Of a DNA stretch of 64,000 nucleotides, positions 54,701 to 63,135 are shown in pieces. Within the stretch, counting starts at the first letter, position 1. Every line of letters begins with the position of its first letter. Made by a program: the position numbers and the translations under genes. The notes under the pieces are model-generated. The model was not told the DNA's origin. It ran no database searches and worked only from the letters and a program-made list of their open reading frames with translations. Location of the stretch: NCBI RefSeq assembly GCF_001191005.1, contig NZ_CP012201.1, positions 2,914,001 through 2,978,000 of the forward strand. Direction: 5' to 3'. Source of the stretch: Massilia sp. NR 4-1 (GTDB lineage Bacteria > Pseudomonadota > Gammaproteobacteria > Burkholderiales > Burkholderiaceae_D).

Positions 54701-54867
54701 GCCAGCGAATTGCGCACCCGGTCGACATCCTCCTTCAGCAAGCCGACGTGCGGACGCGCGGCTTTGACATAGCCCGGCATTTCCGCCATCGCATTGATTT
54801 GCACATTCAGGAGTAAGGCTGCGCCCACAAGGCGGCAGAGCAATTTCATTCGCATAGAGTTTCTCAT
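51745..54867 (-). CDS. Large heparinase II/III-like secreted protein B (1040 aa)
   Basis: Paralogue of the 1022-residue protein at 47571-50639, with the same architecture: signal peptide (MKLLCRLVGAALLLNVQINA), a beta-rich inserted domain (FELEADRDATIELSWDKTSVVLTVNGT), a helical toroid (GGEWAMSSRVGAMGILYDWLYDK) and a heparinase-type beta-sandwich with FKSTSFISENHQHMDQNSFSLNY and RTIAHNSIVVFDKDEQ. One signature differs by HHHM versus HQHM. The start is uncertain: ATGs at 54867, 54855 and 54849 all precede the signal peptide and none has a clear ribosome binding site. A frame extending to 55053 is unlikely to be translated. Polysaccharide lyase activity is probable; the substrate is unknown. 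Confidence 0.82.
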   Translation of the reverse strand: MRNSMRMKLLCRLVGAALLLNVQINAMAEMPGYVKAARPHVGLLKEDVDRVRNSLALTGPDVFPAMQGGMSFVITPRRKVLSDRAEQPIFGSIQTKKNGIFIRHIDGDSADGKKIRFQLGFQDAAIDTYAAMRSFELEADRDATIELSWDKTSVVLTVNGTSYNLKWAATMPLPWSAKDQLYTFGGRTGEVIKDFKLWNAAKQLVAQHDFLDLELQEPVQDYLSSVDANWTTLQSCAQTANPVRQNGSLCDLAFQGRGMITGAASRFALAYLLTARPHYMAAARRLADQMFLLKDNTTQGLNGQQLKLAVGGEWAMSSRVGAMGILYDWLYDKIDDRDIPTGDAFAGHNLGSYRTLLAQNIKATIAADHVGSSDDLIGHICGQYATLSTTSLNCNGTMHWDENIIPSIAPYYIAGHHQSAIAGTMQGLMAIAHDDPAALPLLKTMYGHFENGFLPARGYVSVDGGSQAAFSYGLSDMPERVRFWRKGLEGTGSEPVLDGDWTAQLIYPYIYGLRHDYSFPARGDNFELSLRDGTTGPMALTAIVDKQDPVVLAFYRQQIKVARRSVAGAPSRRSVDQALLGDRLNFSFADYPEGRIEDLPLSRHFRVAGLVLMRDSWDYPNATLLDFKSTSFISENHQHMDQNSFSLNYKAPLLLDTGRYDEYGTKHWHNYYVRTIAHNSIVVFDKDEQFVFGNQVMSNDGGQWYNGRPTYPTLAQARPGGSNALHGVTAFEEGGDYSYVEGNASRAYSQNKMDQDNGFVRSVLFLRESDRKPVVLVFDSVRTKKGLAATSLLHTAAKPAYAVGADTLGDGRYQVKFAPGAARVATIRNGGGMLNVQMLLPQNADVVQVGSEGTAGSDCTQLTGSATQTPNVKDCRFMVRELQSDNVTYQWRNYPPLPPSPGTQLGDVGAWRLEISPPAAPVPGEAQYFLNVLDVADNDQGAGPAAPVKAERLAAGDAGTEAVLVQDRLMVLFNRAATPASSYSWKASSRYGALIATGLKRNTEYALSEVAVTGGTTFQLEEKVGGGLFSSKDGVLRKGR

Positions 54868-55139
54868 TTTGAGGAGGGAGGGATGACGCAGGCATGGCCG
54901 GCGGATGCTGGGCAAACCGGGGGAGCGGGCGAATACCCAGGAAAGGCGGGGGGATTGCACGAAAGCGCCGGGCGTGACAAAACGGGCCACGCACCGGCGC
55001 AAGCTGTGGGGGAATAACTCAGCGGCCACAAGGGGCGCCGCGGCACAACACAAACATTCGATCTTTCGGAGTTGCCAGCAGGGATGATATTACCGAAAAA
55101 ACAAGACCGAATTTCTATCCAAAAATCACACCCAGGCGC

Positions 55140-55511
55140 CTAGTCCGGCGCTGCACTCCCCGGTTGCAGCGGCGCCGTTTCGATATGGTCGACATCGATG
55201 TCGGCGCCGTCCGGGGCCACGGTGTCGCGTCCGGCGGCGGCGCGTTCGCCGGTGCCGTTGCGGTCGGTATCGCTGTCGAGATCACGGTCACCGAGATCGG
55301 GACCGGCCGTGGACGCGATGCCGCTGTCTTCATTCGTACCTTGCTGCACGCCGCCATGCTCGCGCGGCCCCTGGCCCAGCGCGCCCTGCACATCGCTGCC
55401 GGAGTCGGAACTGTCGCTCGGGCCGAGGGCGCCCGTGCCGTGGCCCTTGCCCAGCACACGGTCGGGCGTGGCCGGGAAATTGTCGGGATCGAGACTGCTA
55501 TTGCCGGTCAT
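55140..55511 (-). CDS. Small acidic hypothetical protein
   Basis: I do not recognise a family. The 123-residue product, MTGNSSLDPDNFPATPDRVLGKG..., is rich in Asp, Gly and Ser and depleted in hydrophobic residues, so it is probably intrinsically disordered. Near the middle are DSSDSGSDVQGALGQG and GDRDLDSDTDRNGTGER; the end is ETAPLQPGSAAPD. There is no signal peptide. The ATG at 55511 has a strong GGAGG seven bases upstream, which supports real translation. Confidence 0.7.
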   Translation of the reverse strand: MTGNSSLDPDNFPATPDRVLGKGHGTGALGPSDSSDSGSDVQGALGQGPREHGGVQQGTNEDSGIASTAGPDLGDRDLDSDTDRNGTGERAAAGRDTVAPDGADIDVDHIETAPLQPGSAAPD

Positions 55512-55680
55512 GATGGCCTCCTGCCGGTGAAAAACACAGATCCACTCTAACAAAGCGGGGCGGACGGCGGCGCACCCCTGATTGTTTTTCCCAATGGCAT
55601 CGATTGGAATTTTTTATTTCATAAATGTATTTTTCACAGATATACTATCTTCATGCTCACCACTCCCGAAGGAGAACCGT

Positions 55681-55935
55681 ATGAAAACCACCCAACTGTT
55701 TGCCGCCGTCCTGACCCTTGCCGCCACCGGCGCCGCCTTTGCCGCCGACAGCAGCAGCGCCGCCGCCAGCAGCGCCCCGGTGGCCGCAGCCGCCAGCCAG
55801 GCCGCGCCGGCCCAGCAAGGCTTGAGCCGCGACCAGGTCAAGGCTGAATTCCTGGAAGCGCGCCGGAACGGCAAGCTGATCGAGACCGAAGCCGACCAGG
55901 ACGTGGCCCAGACCACCAAGCACTACGCCAAGTAA
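55681..55935 (+). CDS. DUF4148 domain-containing small secreted protein
   Basis: An 84-residue protein with signal peptide MKTTQLFAAVLTLAATGAAFA, an Ala/Ser-rich segment, then the DUF4148 core GLSRDQVKAEFLEARRNGKLIETEADQD. Such proteins are abundant and multicopy in Burkholderiales and have no known function. GAAGGAGA lies about seven bases before the ATG. It precedes the efflux operon by 23 bases and may be cotranscribed. Confidence 0.9.
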   Translation: MKTTQLFAAVLTLAATGAAFAADSSSAAASSAPVAAAASQAAPAQQGLSRDQVKAEFLEARRNGKLIETEADQDVAQTTKHYAK

Positions 55936-55958
55936 TTCCGCGAAAGAGAGCCAGGTCC

Positions 55959-57359
55959 ATGCTGCGTTTCCGCGCCCCCGCCGCCCTGCTGCTGCTCGCC
56001 CTGTCCGGCTGTGCCGACATGGGCCGTATCAAGCCGCAGGCGCAGGTCCTGCCCGCTGCGCAACTGGCCACCGGCGCCGCCATCGCGGCCGCGCCGCCCG
56101 CCGCCTGGCCGGAAGAGACATGGTGGCAAGCCCTGGGCGATCGGCAGCTTGATCGCCTGGTGGCCGCCGCCATCCAGGACAATCCCAGCCTCAAGGCAGC
56201 CCAGGCGCGCGTGCGCCAGGCCGAAGCGCTCGCCGGCGCGGCCGAAGCAGCCACCGGCCCGCGCGTCGATGCCAGCGCCGCCGCCAACCGCGAGCGCTAT
56301 TCCGCCCACGGCAGCACGCCGCCGCCGCTGGCCGGCCACTGGGCCTGGCGCAACGTCGCCAGCGTCACCGCCTCGTACGACCTGGATCTCTGGGGCCGCA
56401 ACCGCGATCTGCTGGCCGCAGCCCTGGACGAAGCCCATATGGCCGCCGCCGAAGCCCAGCTGGCGCGCCTGTCGCTGGAAACGGCCGTGGTGCGCAGCTA
56501 TGTGCAACTGTGGCTAGCCCACGCCCAGCACGACGCAGTGGCCGACAGCCTGGCCCAGCGCCAGCGCATTCTCGACATCGTGCGCCGCCGCCACGCCGCC
56601 GGCCTGGCCACCGAGGCCGACGTGGCGGCCATTGAAACCACGCTGCCCGCCGGGCGGCGCGAGCAGGAACAGCTCAACCAGAGCCTGACCCTGCTGCGCC
56701 ACCAGCTGGCAGCCCTGATCGGCAAAGGGCCGGGCGACGGTGATGCGATCGTCCGGCCTGCGCTGGCCCTGCAAGCGGGCTACGGCCTGCCCGGCAACCT
56801 GCCGGCCGAACTGGTGGCGCGCCGCCCCGACCTGGTGGCGCAGCGCTGGCGGGTGGAGGCAGCCGGCCATGGCATCGCCGCCGCGCGCGCCGACTTTTAC
56901 CCGAACATCAATCTGGTGGCCTTCGCCGGCCTGCAATCGCTGGGCTTCAGCAAGTTCCTGAACGCGGCATCGCAGACGCGCGGCATCGCGCCGGCCCTGA
57001 GCCTGCCCATCTTCGATGGCGGCCGCTTGCGCAGCCAGTTGGGCAGCCGCAGCGCGCAATACGATATGGCGGTGGAGCAGTACAACGCTACGCTGGTGCA
57101 AGCCCTGTCCGAGGTGGCCAGCGCGGTGGCGCGCATGCAGTCCGAGCGCGAACAGCAAAAGCTGGCGGAACTGGCCATGCGCACGGCCAGCCGCTCGCAG
57201 GACCTGGCCGAGCGCTCGTACAAGGCCGGCATGAACGATGCGCTGGCCATGCTCAACGCCCGCCTGGTCCTGCTGAACGAACAACAGCAGCTCTTGCAAG
57301 TCCAAAGCCGTTGTATGGATACCTACGCTACGCTGATGGCAGCCCTGGGGGAGGCATAA
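55959..57359 (+). CDS. Efflux transporter outer membrane factor, NodT family lipoprotein
   Basis: A 466-residue TolC-like outer-membrane lipoprotein. The signal ends in LALSGC (lipobox, Cys18). Two OEP repeats follow: WWQALGDRQLDRLVAAAIQDNPSLKAAQARVRQAEA, and later LPAELVARRPDLVAQRWRVEAAGHGIAAARADFYPNINL. The C-terminal helix ends the barrel. It would be the outer channel for the FUSC/HlyD pump encoded downstream. The MarR gene begins 65 bases after its stop. Confidence 0.93.
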   Translation: MLRFRAPAALLLLALSGCADMGRIKPQAQVLPAAQLATGAAIAAAPPAAWPEETWWQALGDRQLDRLVAAAIQDNPSLKAAQARVRQAEALAGAAEAATGPRVDASAAANRERYSAHGSTPPPLAGHWAWRNVASVTASYDLDLWGRNRDLLAAALDEAHMAAAEAQLARLSLETAVVRSYVQLWLAHAQHDAVADSLAQRQRILDIVRRRHAAGLATEADVAAIETTLPAGRREQEQLNQSLTLLRHQLAALIGKGPGDGDAIVRPALALQAGYGLPGNLPAELVARRPDLVAQRWRVEAAGHGIAAARADFYPNINLVAFAGLQSLGFSKFLNAASQTRGIAPALSLPIFDGGRLRSQLGSRSAQYDMAVEQYNATLVQALSEVASAVARMQSEREQQKLAELAMRTASRSQDLAERSYKAGMNDALAMLNARLVLLNEQQQLLQVQSRCMDTYATLMAALGEA

Positions 57360-57424
57360 AACTGGATTTCCCTTAGTGCAACGATAGTACAATTTAATCT
57401 TTAGCATTTGCACAGGAGTGCGCA

Positions 57425-57922
57425 ATGAGCAGTTTCGACGCGACCAATAAGCGCCTGAAAAATATCCGTGGCCGCATCCCCGACTTTCCGGAGGATCTGG
57501 TGCGGCTGATGCGCATGACTTACCACGTGCAAAAGCAGATGAAGGATCTGTCCAACGCAGTGCTGCGCAAATACGACCTGGTCGACGCCAGCTATATGGT
57601 GTTGGCGGTGCTGTACGGCTCGGACGGCGAAACCTCGACCGCATCGACGCTGGGCGAGGCCTGCATGGAGAAGCCGGCCAACCTGACCCGGGTCTGCAAC
57701 GATCTGGAAGGCCAGGGCCTGATCCAGCGCGGCAACCGCCCCGGCGACCGCCGCTGCGTGATGATTTCGCTGACCGACGCCGGCCGCAAGATCGTGGAAC
57801 AGGTCATGCCCGAAGTCTGGGACCGCACCACCCGCGCTTACGACGGCTTCAGCGCCGACGATCTCCGCCAGCAGGAGCAGTTGTTCAAGCGCCAGCTGGA
57901 TAATCTTGAAAATAATTTATAG
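57425..57922 (+). CDS. MarR family transcriptional regulator of the efflux operon
   Basis: A 165-residue winged-helix regulator: LGEACMEKPANLTRVCNDLEGQGLIQRGNRPGDRRCVMISLT is the recognition helix and wing region. The N-terminus binds as a dimer. The upstream gap (57360-57424) has an AT-rich segment (ACAATTTAATCTTTAGC) suitable for promoter and operator. AGGAGTGCGCA precedes the ATG. It lies between the NodT factor and the FUSC pump and likely controls both in response to aromatic acids or similar compounds. Confidence 0.9.
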   Translation: MSSFDATNKRLKNIRGRIPDFPEDLVRLMRMTYHVQKQMKDLSNAVLRKYDLVDASYMVLAVLYGSDGETSTASTLGEACMEKPANLTRVCNDLEGQGLIQRGNRPGDRRCVMISLTDAGRKIVEQVMPEVWDRTTRAYDGFSADDLRQQEQLFKRQLDNLENNL

Positions 57923-57930
57923 CGTTTTTT

Positions 57931-60291
57931 ATGAACCCTGAACCAGCCGCTCCCGCCGCAACACCGATAGCAAGTACACGAGAGCAGCTGGTCAGGCTGG
58001 CGCGCGAATGGAAGGCCGGCGAGGGCGAGCGCTGGATCTTCGTCCTCAAGTCCATGCTGGCCGCCTTCTCCGCCCTGTGGCTGGCCTTCCGTCTCGGACT
58101 CGATTCGCCCAGCACGGCGATGACCACCACCTTCATCCTGGCCCTGCCCAGCAGCGGCATGGTGCTGGAAAAAGCCTTTTACCGCCTGCTCGGCACCGTG
58201 GTCGGCTGCGCCAGCGCCCTGCTGCTGATCGCCCTCTTCCCGCAGCAGACGCCCATGCTGTTCATCGGCCTGGCGCTGTGGGTGGGCCTTTGCACCGGCG
58301 GCGCGGCCATGTACCGCAACCAGCAATCCTACAGCTTCGTGCTGGCCGGCTATACCGCCTGCATGATCGCCATTCCCGCCATCGACGCGCCGGCCGGCGC
58401 CTTCCTGCTGGCCGTCACCCGGCTGACGGAAGTGAGCCTGGGCGTGATCTGCGCCACCGTCGTCAACGATGCGCTGTTCCCGCGCCACCACAACGCCCAA
58501 CTGATGCGCACCGTGCAGGCGCGCCGCCACAGTTTCGTGGGCTTTTGCCGCGAAGTGCTGGAGCGGCGCCTGTCGCCGGCCGAGGCGGAACTGACCCATC
58601 TGCGCTTCGCAGCCGACATCGCCGCGCTGGAATCGGGCCGCGCCGCCGCCTTCTTCGAGGCGGCCCATGCCCGCTCGCAAACGCGCCAGCTGCACGCCTT
58701 CAACGCGGCGCTAATGACGGCCCTGACCACGCTGTATACCCTGCACCGCCTGCTGCACCGCCTGCACCTGCAACCGGGTTCGCCCGCGCCGCAGCTGCTG
58801 CAAGCCATGCAGCAGCGCCTGGCGCAGGCGCTGGCCGACGATGTGCCGCCCGATCTGCCAGCGCTGGAGCAGGACATCGCCGCTGCCCGCGCCGAACTGT
58901 CCCGGCGCCTGGAGGAAGCGGCGGATGCCGGCGCGCTGCCGCCCCCGGGGCGCGGCGCATCCGGTAGCGGCGCAGCCCAGGGCAAGGATGCGAACGAGGC
59001 GTCCCTTGCCGCCGCAGGTGGCCAGCCTGACGGCTCCGGCGATGCCGCCGCGGCGCAGGAGCTGGCCAGTCTCACGCCGCAGTGGCAGATCGACTTCGAT
59101 ACGGCGGTCGAGTTGCTGGAGCGCTTTGCCGCCAACCTGGCGGCCTTCCACGCCAGCTACGACGGACTGACGCAGCAAAAGCGCAGCCAGGTCAGCGAAC
59201 CGCGCGCCTACAAGCCGAAGACGCCGCCCGGCATCGTGCTCGCAAGCGGCTTCCGCGCGGCCGCCGCACTGCTGGGCGGAGCCGTGCTCTGGTACTGGAT
59301 GGCCTGGCCGCATGCTTCCACCGCCCTGCTGATGACCACCATCTTCTGCGCGCTGTGCTCGTCCTCGCCACGTCCGACGGCCATGGTCAAGCAGATCCTG
59401 ACCGGCTTCCTGATTGCCTGGCCGCTGTCCTTCCTCGTTGAATTCTTCCTGGTGGCGCGCGCCAGCGGCTTTCCCATGCTGGTGCTGGCCGCCCTGCCGT
59501 TGTTCGCCTACGGCAGCTACCTGAGCACCAATCCGAAAAAGGCGGGCGTGGGCATCGGCATCATCCTGTTCAGCGCCCAGGTGATCGCGCCGGCCAACCA
59601 GATGCATTACGATATCGCCTCCTTCCTCAACATCACGCTGGCGCAGAATGGCGGCGTGCTGCTGTCCTTCATCATCTTCATGGTGCTGCTGCCCGAGCAT
59701 ACGATGGGCAACCGCGCGCATGTGGCGGCGGCGCTGTGGCGCGAGGCGCTGGCCCTGTGCACGGCCTCCACGCGCGGCCTGCGCCTGCACCTGCGCGCCG
59801 CCGGCGGCGCCCTGTTGCCACGCCTGCTGCTGTGTTTCGGTCCCGGCCAGGAATGGACGGCCCGGCTGCGCCACCGCTTCGACAACCGCGTGCGCGACCT
59901 GCTCAACCAGCTCAACGCTGCATCCGGCCCCGCGCCCGGCGCACCAGCGCGGCTGGTGGTACGCCAAGGCCTGACCCTGCTGGAACTGGGGCACTCGATC
60001 ATCGAACTGCGCGCCCTGATCGCCACCTCGGCCCAGGGACCGGTCGCCACGGCCTTGCAGCAGGCGGTCGATGCGCTGGCCAATTACTTCCGCCAGCCCG
60101 AACGCGGCCGCTGCGAGCTGGCCATCACCTCGCTGCTGCATGCCGGCGCCACCGTGCGCACCGCCCTGCCCGAAGCGTCGGCAGCGCGCGCCGCGCGCCT
60201 GCAGACGGCGCTCACCGACCTGCATTCGATTTACACATCCCTGCTCGACCAGATGCCCCAAATCCAAGGAGAAGTCCACCATGCCGCGTGA
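57931..60291 (+). CDS. FUSC family inner-membrane pump (aromatic acid / fusaric acid exporter)
   Basis: A 786-residue protein with two halves of membrane helices. The first starts VLKSMLAAFSALWLAFRLGLDSPSTAMTTTFILALPSSGMVLEKAFYRLLGT, and the second GIVLASGFRAAAALLGGAVLWYWMAWPHASTALLMTT. The cytoplasmic loop between has an Ala/Pro/Ser-rich insert near residues 330-375. It belongs to the FUSC/AaeB-type family exporting aromatic carboxylic acids. It overlaps the next gene by 11 bases and starts eight bases after the MarR stop. Confidence 0.93.
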   Translation: MNPEPAAPAATPIASTREQLVRLAREWKAGEGERWIFVLKSMLAAFSALWLAFRLGLDSPSTAMTTTFILALPSSGMVLEKAFYRLLGTVVGCASALLLIALFPQQTPMLFIGLALWVGLCTGGAAMYRNQQSYSFVLAGYTACMIAIPAIDAPAGAFLLAVTRLTEVSLGVICATVVNDALFPRHHNAQLMRTVQARRHSFVGFCREVLERRLSPAEAELTHLRFAADIAALESGRAAAFFEAAHARSQTRQLHAFNAALMTALTTLYTLHRLLHRLHLQPGSPAPQLLQAMQQRLAQALADDVPPDLPALEQDIAAARAELSRRLEEAADAGALPPPGRGASGSGAAQGKDANEASLAAAGGQPDGSGDAAAAQELASLTPQWQIDFDTAVELLERFAANLAAFHASYDGLTQQKRSQVSEPRAYKPKTPPGIVLASGFRAAAALLGGAVLWYWMAWPHASTALLMTTIFCALCSSSPRPTAMVKQILTGFLIAWPLSFLVEFFLVARASGFPMLVLAALPLFAYGSYLSTNPKKAGVGIGIILFSAQVIAPANQMHYDIASFLNITLAQNGGVLLSFIIFMVLLPEHTMGNRAHVAAALWREALALCTASTRGLRLHLRAAGGALLPRLLLCFGPGQEWTARLRHRFDNRVRDLLNQLNAASGPAPGAPARLVVRQGLTLLELGHSIIELRALIATSAQGPVATALQQAVDALANYFRQPERGRCELAITSLLHAGATVRTALPEASAARAARLQTALTDLHSIYTSLLDQMPQIQGEVHHAA

Positions 60292-60481
60292 AGTGTCGCT
60301 GTTCGGCGTCCTGATTCCCACCCTGCTGCCGCTGTTCCTGGCCAGCCTGCTGCTGCAAGGCTTGCTGGACTGGGTGCTCGGCCACGCCGGCGTTTACCGC
60401 CGCCTGCTGCATCCGGCCCTGGTGCGGCTTTGCCTGCTGGTCTGCATCTTCAGCGCCCTGACCATGGGCCTATACCAATAA
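60281..60481 (+). CDS. DUF1656 domain-containing small membrane protein (AaeX-like)
   Basis: A 66-residue protein with two predicted membrane helices (LFGVLIPTLLPLFLASLLLQGLLDWVL and LVRLCLLVCIFSALTMGLY). The DUF1656/AaeX family is always encoded between FUSC pump and HlyD adaptor. It overlaps the FUSC stop by 11 bases, and AAGGAGA precedes the ATG. Confidence 0.93.
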   Translation: MPREVSLFGVLIPTLLPLFLASLLLQGLLDWVLGHAGVYRRLLHPALVRLCLLVCIFSALTMGLYQ

Positions 60482-60503
60482 AACACAAGAAGGGAATCCC
60501 GTT

Positions 60504-61469
60504 ATGAGTGCTAGCAAGTTGTTCCGATTCGTTCTCACCACCCTGCTGCTGGGGGCCGCGCTGTGGTTCGGCAAGGGGGCGTGGGACCAGTATATGGAAT
60601 CGGCGTGGACGCGCGACGGCCGCATCAAGGCCGACGTGGTGAACATCACGGCCGACGTGGCCGGCGCCGTGACCGAGGTGCATGTGCGCGACAACCAGTT
60701 CGTACGCAAGGGCGATGTGCTGTTCGTGGTCGATCCGGCGCGCTACCAGTCGGCGCTGGAGCAGGCGCGCTCGCTGCTGGCGGCCCAGCAGGTCGAGAAA
60801 GGCCGCCGCACGCGCGAAGCCAAGCGCCGCGCCGTGCTGGACGACGCCGTGGTCTCTGCCGAGAGCCGCGAAGGCGCGACGTCGGCCATGGATGGCGCCA
60901 GCGCCCAGGTGCGGGCCGCCACGGAAGCCGTGCACCTGGCCACGCTGAACCTGGAACGCACCGTGGTGCGCGCGCCGGTCAGCGGCTATGTGACCAATCT
61001 GAACGTGCATGTGGGCGACTTCGCCGCCGTGGGCGTGGCACGCCTGGCCGTGATCGATAGCGACTCCTTCTACGTCGCCGGCTATTTCGAGGAGACCAAG
61101 CTGCCGCTGCTGAAAGCGGGCGCGCCGGTGCAGGTCAAGCTGATGGGCGGCGACGCCACCCTGCATGGCCATATCGAGAGCATCGCGCGCGGCATCACCG
61201 ACCGCGATGCCAGCACCGGCCGTGAACTGCTGGCCGACGTGAACCCGACCTTCAGCTGGGTCAGGCTGGCGCAGCGCGTGCCGGTGCGCATCCACATCGA
61301 CCAGCAGCCCAAGGAGCTGACGCTGGTGGCGGGCACCACCTGCACCGTCATCATCGACAGCAAGGCCACGGCGGCAGCGCATACCAACGGCGAGAAAGGG
61401 CCGGTGGCCGGCGCCAAGAGCGCGACCGCGGACGAAGGCAAGACAATGCCGCCCGGACGGAACGCCTGA
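60504..61469 (+). CDS. HlyD family periplasmic adaptor of the aromatic efflux pump
   Basis: A 321-residue membrane-fusion protein with an N-terminal anchor (FRFVLTTLLLGAALWFGKGAW). The lipoyl halves are DGRIKADVVNITADVAGAVTEVHVRDNQFVRKGDVLFVVDPARY and TVVRAPVSGYVTNLNVHVGDF, with a helical hairpin between. The C-terminus is Lys/Ala-rich (about 40 residues beyond the barrel). It bridges the inner FUSC pump and the NodT outer factor. Confidence 0.93.
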   Translation: MSASKLFRFVLTTLLLGAALWFGKGAWDQYMESAWTRDGRIKADVVNITADVAGAVTEVHVRDNQFVRKGDVLFVVDPARYQSALEQARSLLAAQQVEKGRRTREAKRRAVLDDAVVSAESREGATSAMDGASAQVRAATEAVHLATLNLERTVVRAPVSGYVTNLNVHVGDFAAVGVARLAVIDSDSFYVAGYFEETKLPLLKAGAPVQVKLMGGDATLHGHIESIARGITDRDASTGRELLADVNPTFSWVRLAQRVPVRIHIDQQPKELTLVAGTTCTVIIDSKATAAAHTNGEKGPVAGAKSATADEGKTMPPGRNA

Positions 61470-61532
61470 ACATCCGTTACACTGCTTGGGAATCGGGCGC
61501 CCCGCCCCGCAACCGCAGCAAGGATGCATGCA

Positions 61533-62447
61533 ATGAGTGCCAGTATCGACAGCAATGGCGTGGACAGCCTGAGCGCCATCCGCCTCTTTCTCGACGCCGC
61601 CGCCCTCGGCAGCTTTTCCGCCGCCGGACGCAAGCAAGGCCTCTCCCCCGCCGCCGCCAGCGCCTGCATCCAGCGCCTGGAAGCGGGCCTGAAAACGCGG
61701 CTGTTCGAGCGCACCACGCGCCAGCTGCGCCTGACCGAGGAAGGCCGCCATTACCGCCACTACAGCGAACAGGCGCTGGCCCTGATGGCCGAAGCGGAGG
61801 CGGGCCTGCAGGCGCAAGGCGCGGTGCGCGGGCTGGTGAAGATTTCGGCGCCTTCGGATTTCGGACGCAACCTGCTTCTGGGATGGCTGGAGGAATTCCG
61901 CCTGCTCCATCCCGACGTGCAATACGCCCTGTCGCTGAGCGACTCCACCTCCGACTTGGTGCAGGACGATATCGACCTGGCGGTGCGCTATGGCCTGCTG
62001 CCGGACAGCGATATGGTGGCGCGGCCACTGCGGCCGAACCGGCGCGTGGTGTGCGCCGCGCCCGCGCTGCTGGAACGCTGCGGCGTGCCGCAGCATCCCG
62101 AGCAGTTGGCCGGCCTGCCGGCGCTGGTGCTGGTGACGGCCAGCGGGCCAATGCACGAATGGCGCTATCTGGAGGATGAGGCGCGCCGCACGGTGCGCGT
62201 GCAGCGCAGCCATCAAAGCAATGACGGCGAGGTAATCCGCAAATGGGCGCTGGCGGGCCAGGGCTTCGCCTACAAGTCCCTGCTCGATATCGAGGACGAT
62301 CTGCGCGCCGGCCGCCTGCAGACGGTGCTGGACGACTACTTCCGCGAAAGCGTGCCGCTCAATCTGCTGTACCGGCGCAGCCGCTTCCAGCCGCCGCGCA
62401 TCGCCCTGCTGGTGGAATTCCTGCTGGCGCGCTGCGCGGGGTCTTGA
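61533..62447 (+). CDS. LysR family transcriptional regulator
   Basis: A 304-residue regulator. The N-terminal winged helix is SAIRLFLDAAALGSFSAAGRKQGLSPAAASACIQRLEAGLKTRLFERTTRQLRLTEEG in pattern. The effector domain begins near residue 95 (VKISAPSDFGRNLLLGWLEEFRLLHPDVQYALSLSD). The ATG at 61533 has AAGGA eight bases upstream; ATG 61524 is an alternative. It follows the efflux genes after 63 bases on the same strand, so it may regulate them or be a separate unit. Confidence 0.92.
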   Translation: MSASIDSNGVDSLSAIRLFLDAAALGSFSAAGRKQGLSPAAASACIQRLEAGLKTRLFERTTRQLRLTEEGRHYRHYSEQALALMAEAEAGLQAQGAVRGLVKISAPSDFGRNLLLGWLEEFRLLHPDVQYALSLSDSTSDLVQDDIDLAVRYGLLPDSDMVARPLRPNRRVVCAAPALLERCGVPQHPEQLAGLPALVLVTASGPMHEWRYLEDEARRTVRVQRSHQSNDGEVIRKWALAGQGFAYKSLLDIEDDLRAGRLQTVLDDYFRESVPLNLLYRRSRFQPPRIALLVEFLLARCAGS

Positions 62448-62469
62448 ATGCTGCGTGCGTGCTGCGTGA

Positions 62470-62988
62470 TTACTGCTGGATCACGCCCATCTGCTGCAGC
62501 AGGGTCAGATTGTCTTCCAGGTGCCAGTTATCGGTGATGCGGCCATCCTGCACGCGATACAAGTCGAAAGCCTGGAAGTCGATGGCCTGGCCCTTGCCCT
62601 GCACCTTGCCGAACCGGCCGCTGAAATGGCCGGTGAAATGCAGGCGCAGCGTGACGCGGTCGTCCGCCGCCACCAGATCGGTGATCTCCACTTTCAAATC
62701 CGGCACGGCGGTACGGAAGGTCTGGCTGGCTTGCAGCGGACCTGGCAGGCCCTGGGCGCGGCCGGGCGGCAAGGTGCGGTCGGTGAATTCCGGCGCCAGC
62801 GCCTCGCGCGCCAGGGCCGGATCGCCGCTGTTCCAGAAAGCGGCGTAGCGGCGTGCCGCCAGCATGACCTGCTCCAGCGCGGCGGGCGAGCCGCCGGTGA
62901 AGCTTTTCTGCGGTACGGGCAGGCTGTCGGCGGCGGCGAAGGCAGCCAGCGGCAACAGGGCGGCGGCGAAAATGGCGAGGCGGGACAT
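62470..62988 (-). CDS. SnoaL-like/ester cyclase family secreted protein
   Basis: A 172-residue protein with signal peptide MSRLAIFAAALLPLAAFAAA. The mature part has an NTF2-like cone fold: ARRYAAFWNSGDPALAREALAPEFTDRTLPPGR, VEITDLVAADDRVTLRLHFTGHFSG and DFQAFDLYRVQDGRITDNWHLEDNLTLL. SnoaL-like proteins include polyketide cyclases, but most secreted members have no known reaction. AGGAGC precedes the ATG at 62988. It converges with the LysR gene on the opposite strand. Confidence 0.88.
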   Translation of the reverse strand: MSRLAIFAAALLPLAAFAAADSLPVPQKSFTGGSPAALEQVMLAARRYAAFWNSGDPALAREALAPEFTDRTLPPGRAQGLPGPLQASQTFRTAVPDLKVEITDLVAADDRVTLRLHFTGHFSGRFGKVQGKGQAIDFQAFDLYRVQDGRITDNWHLEDNLTLLQQMGVIQQ

Positions 62989-63083
62989 GGAAGCTCCTGT
63001 AAATGAATGGTGCCGCCATTGTCGGTTCCAGCGCGGCGGCGCGGAATGCGTCTGCCGTTTGAAGCAGCTTCTCGCGCCGTTTG

Positions 63084-63114
63084 AAAAAGAAAAAGCCCGC
63101 GCGATGCGGGCTTT
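63084..63114 (-). terminator. Rho-independent terminator after the small membrane protein gene
   Basis: The 9-bp stem AAAGCCCGC / GCGGGCTTT (63092-63100 and 63106-63114) with a GCGAT loop is followed on the minus strand by a U-rich run (63084-63091). It lies 21 bases after the stop at 63136. Confidence 0.88.
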
Positions 63115-63135
63115 GCGGGACATGCAGGCTGCGGC

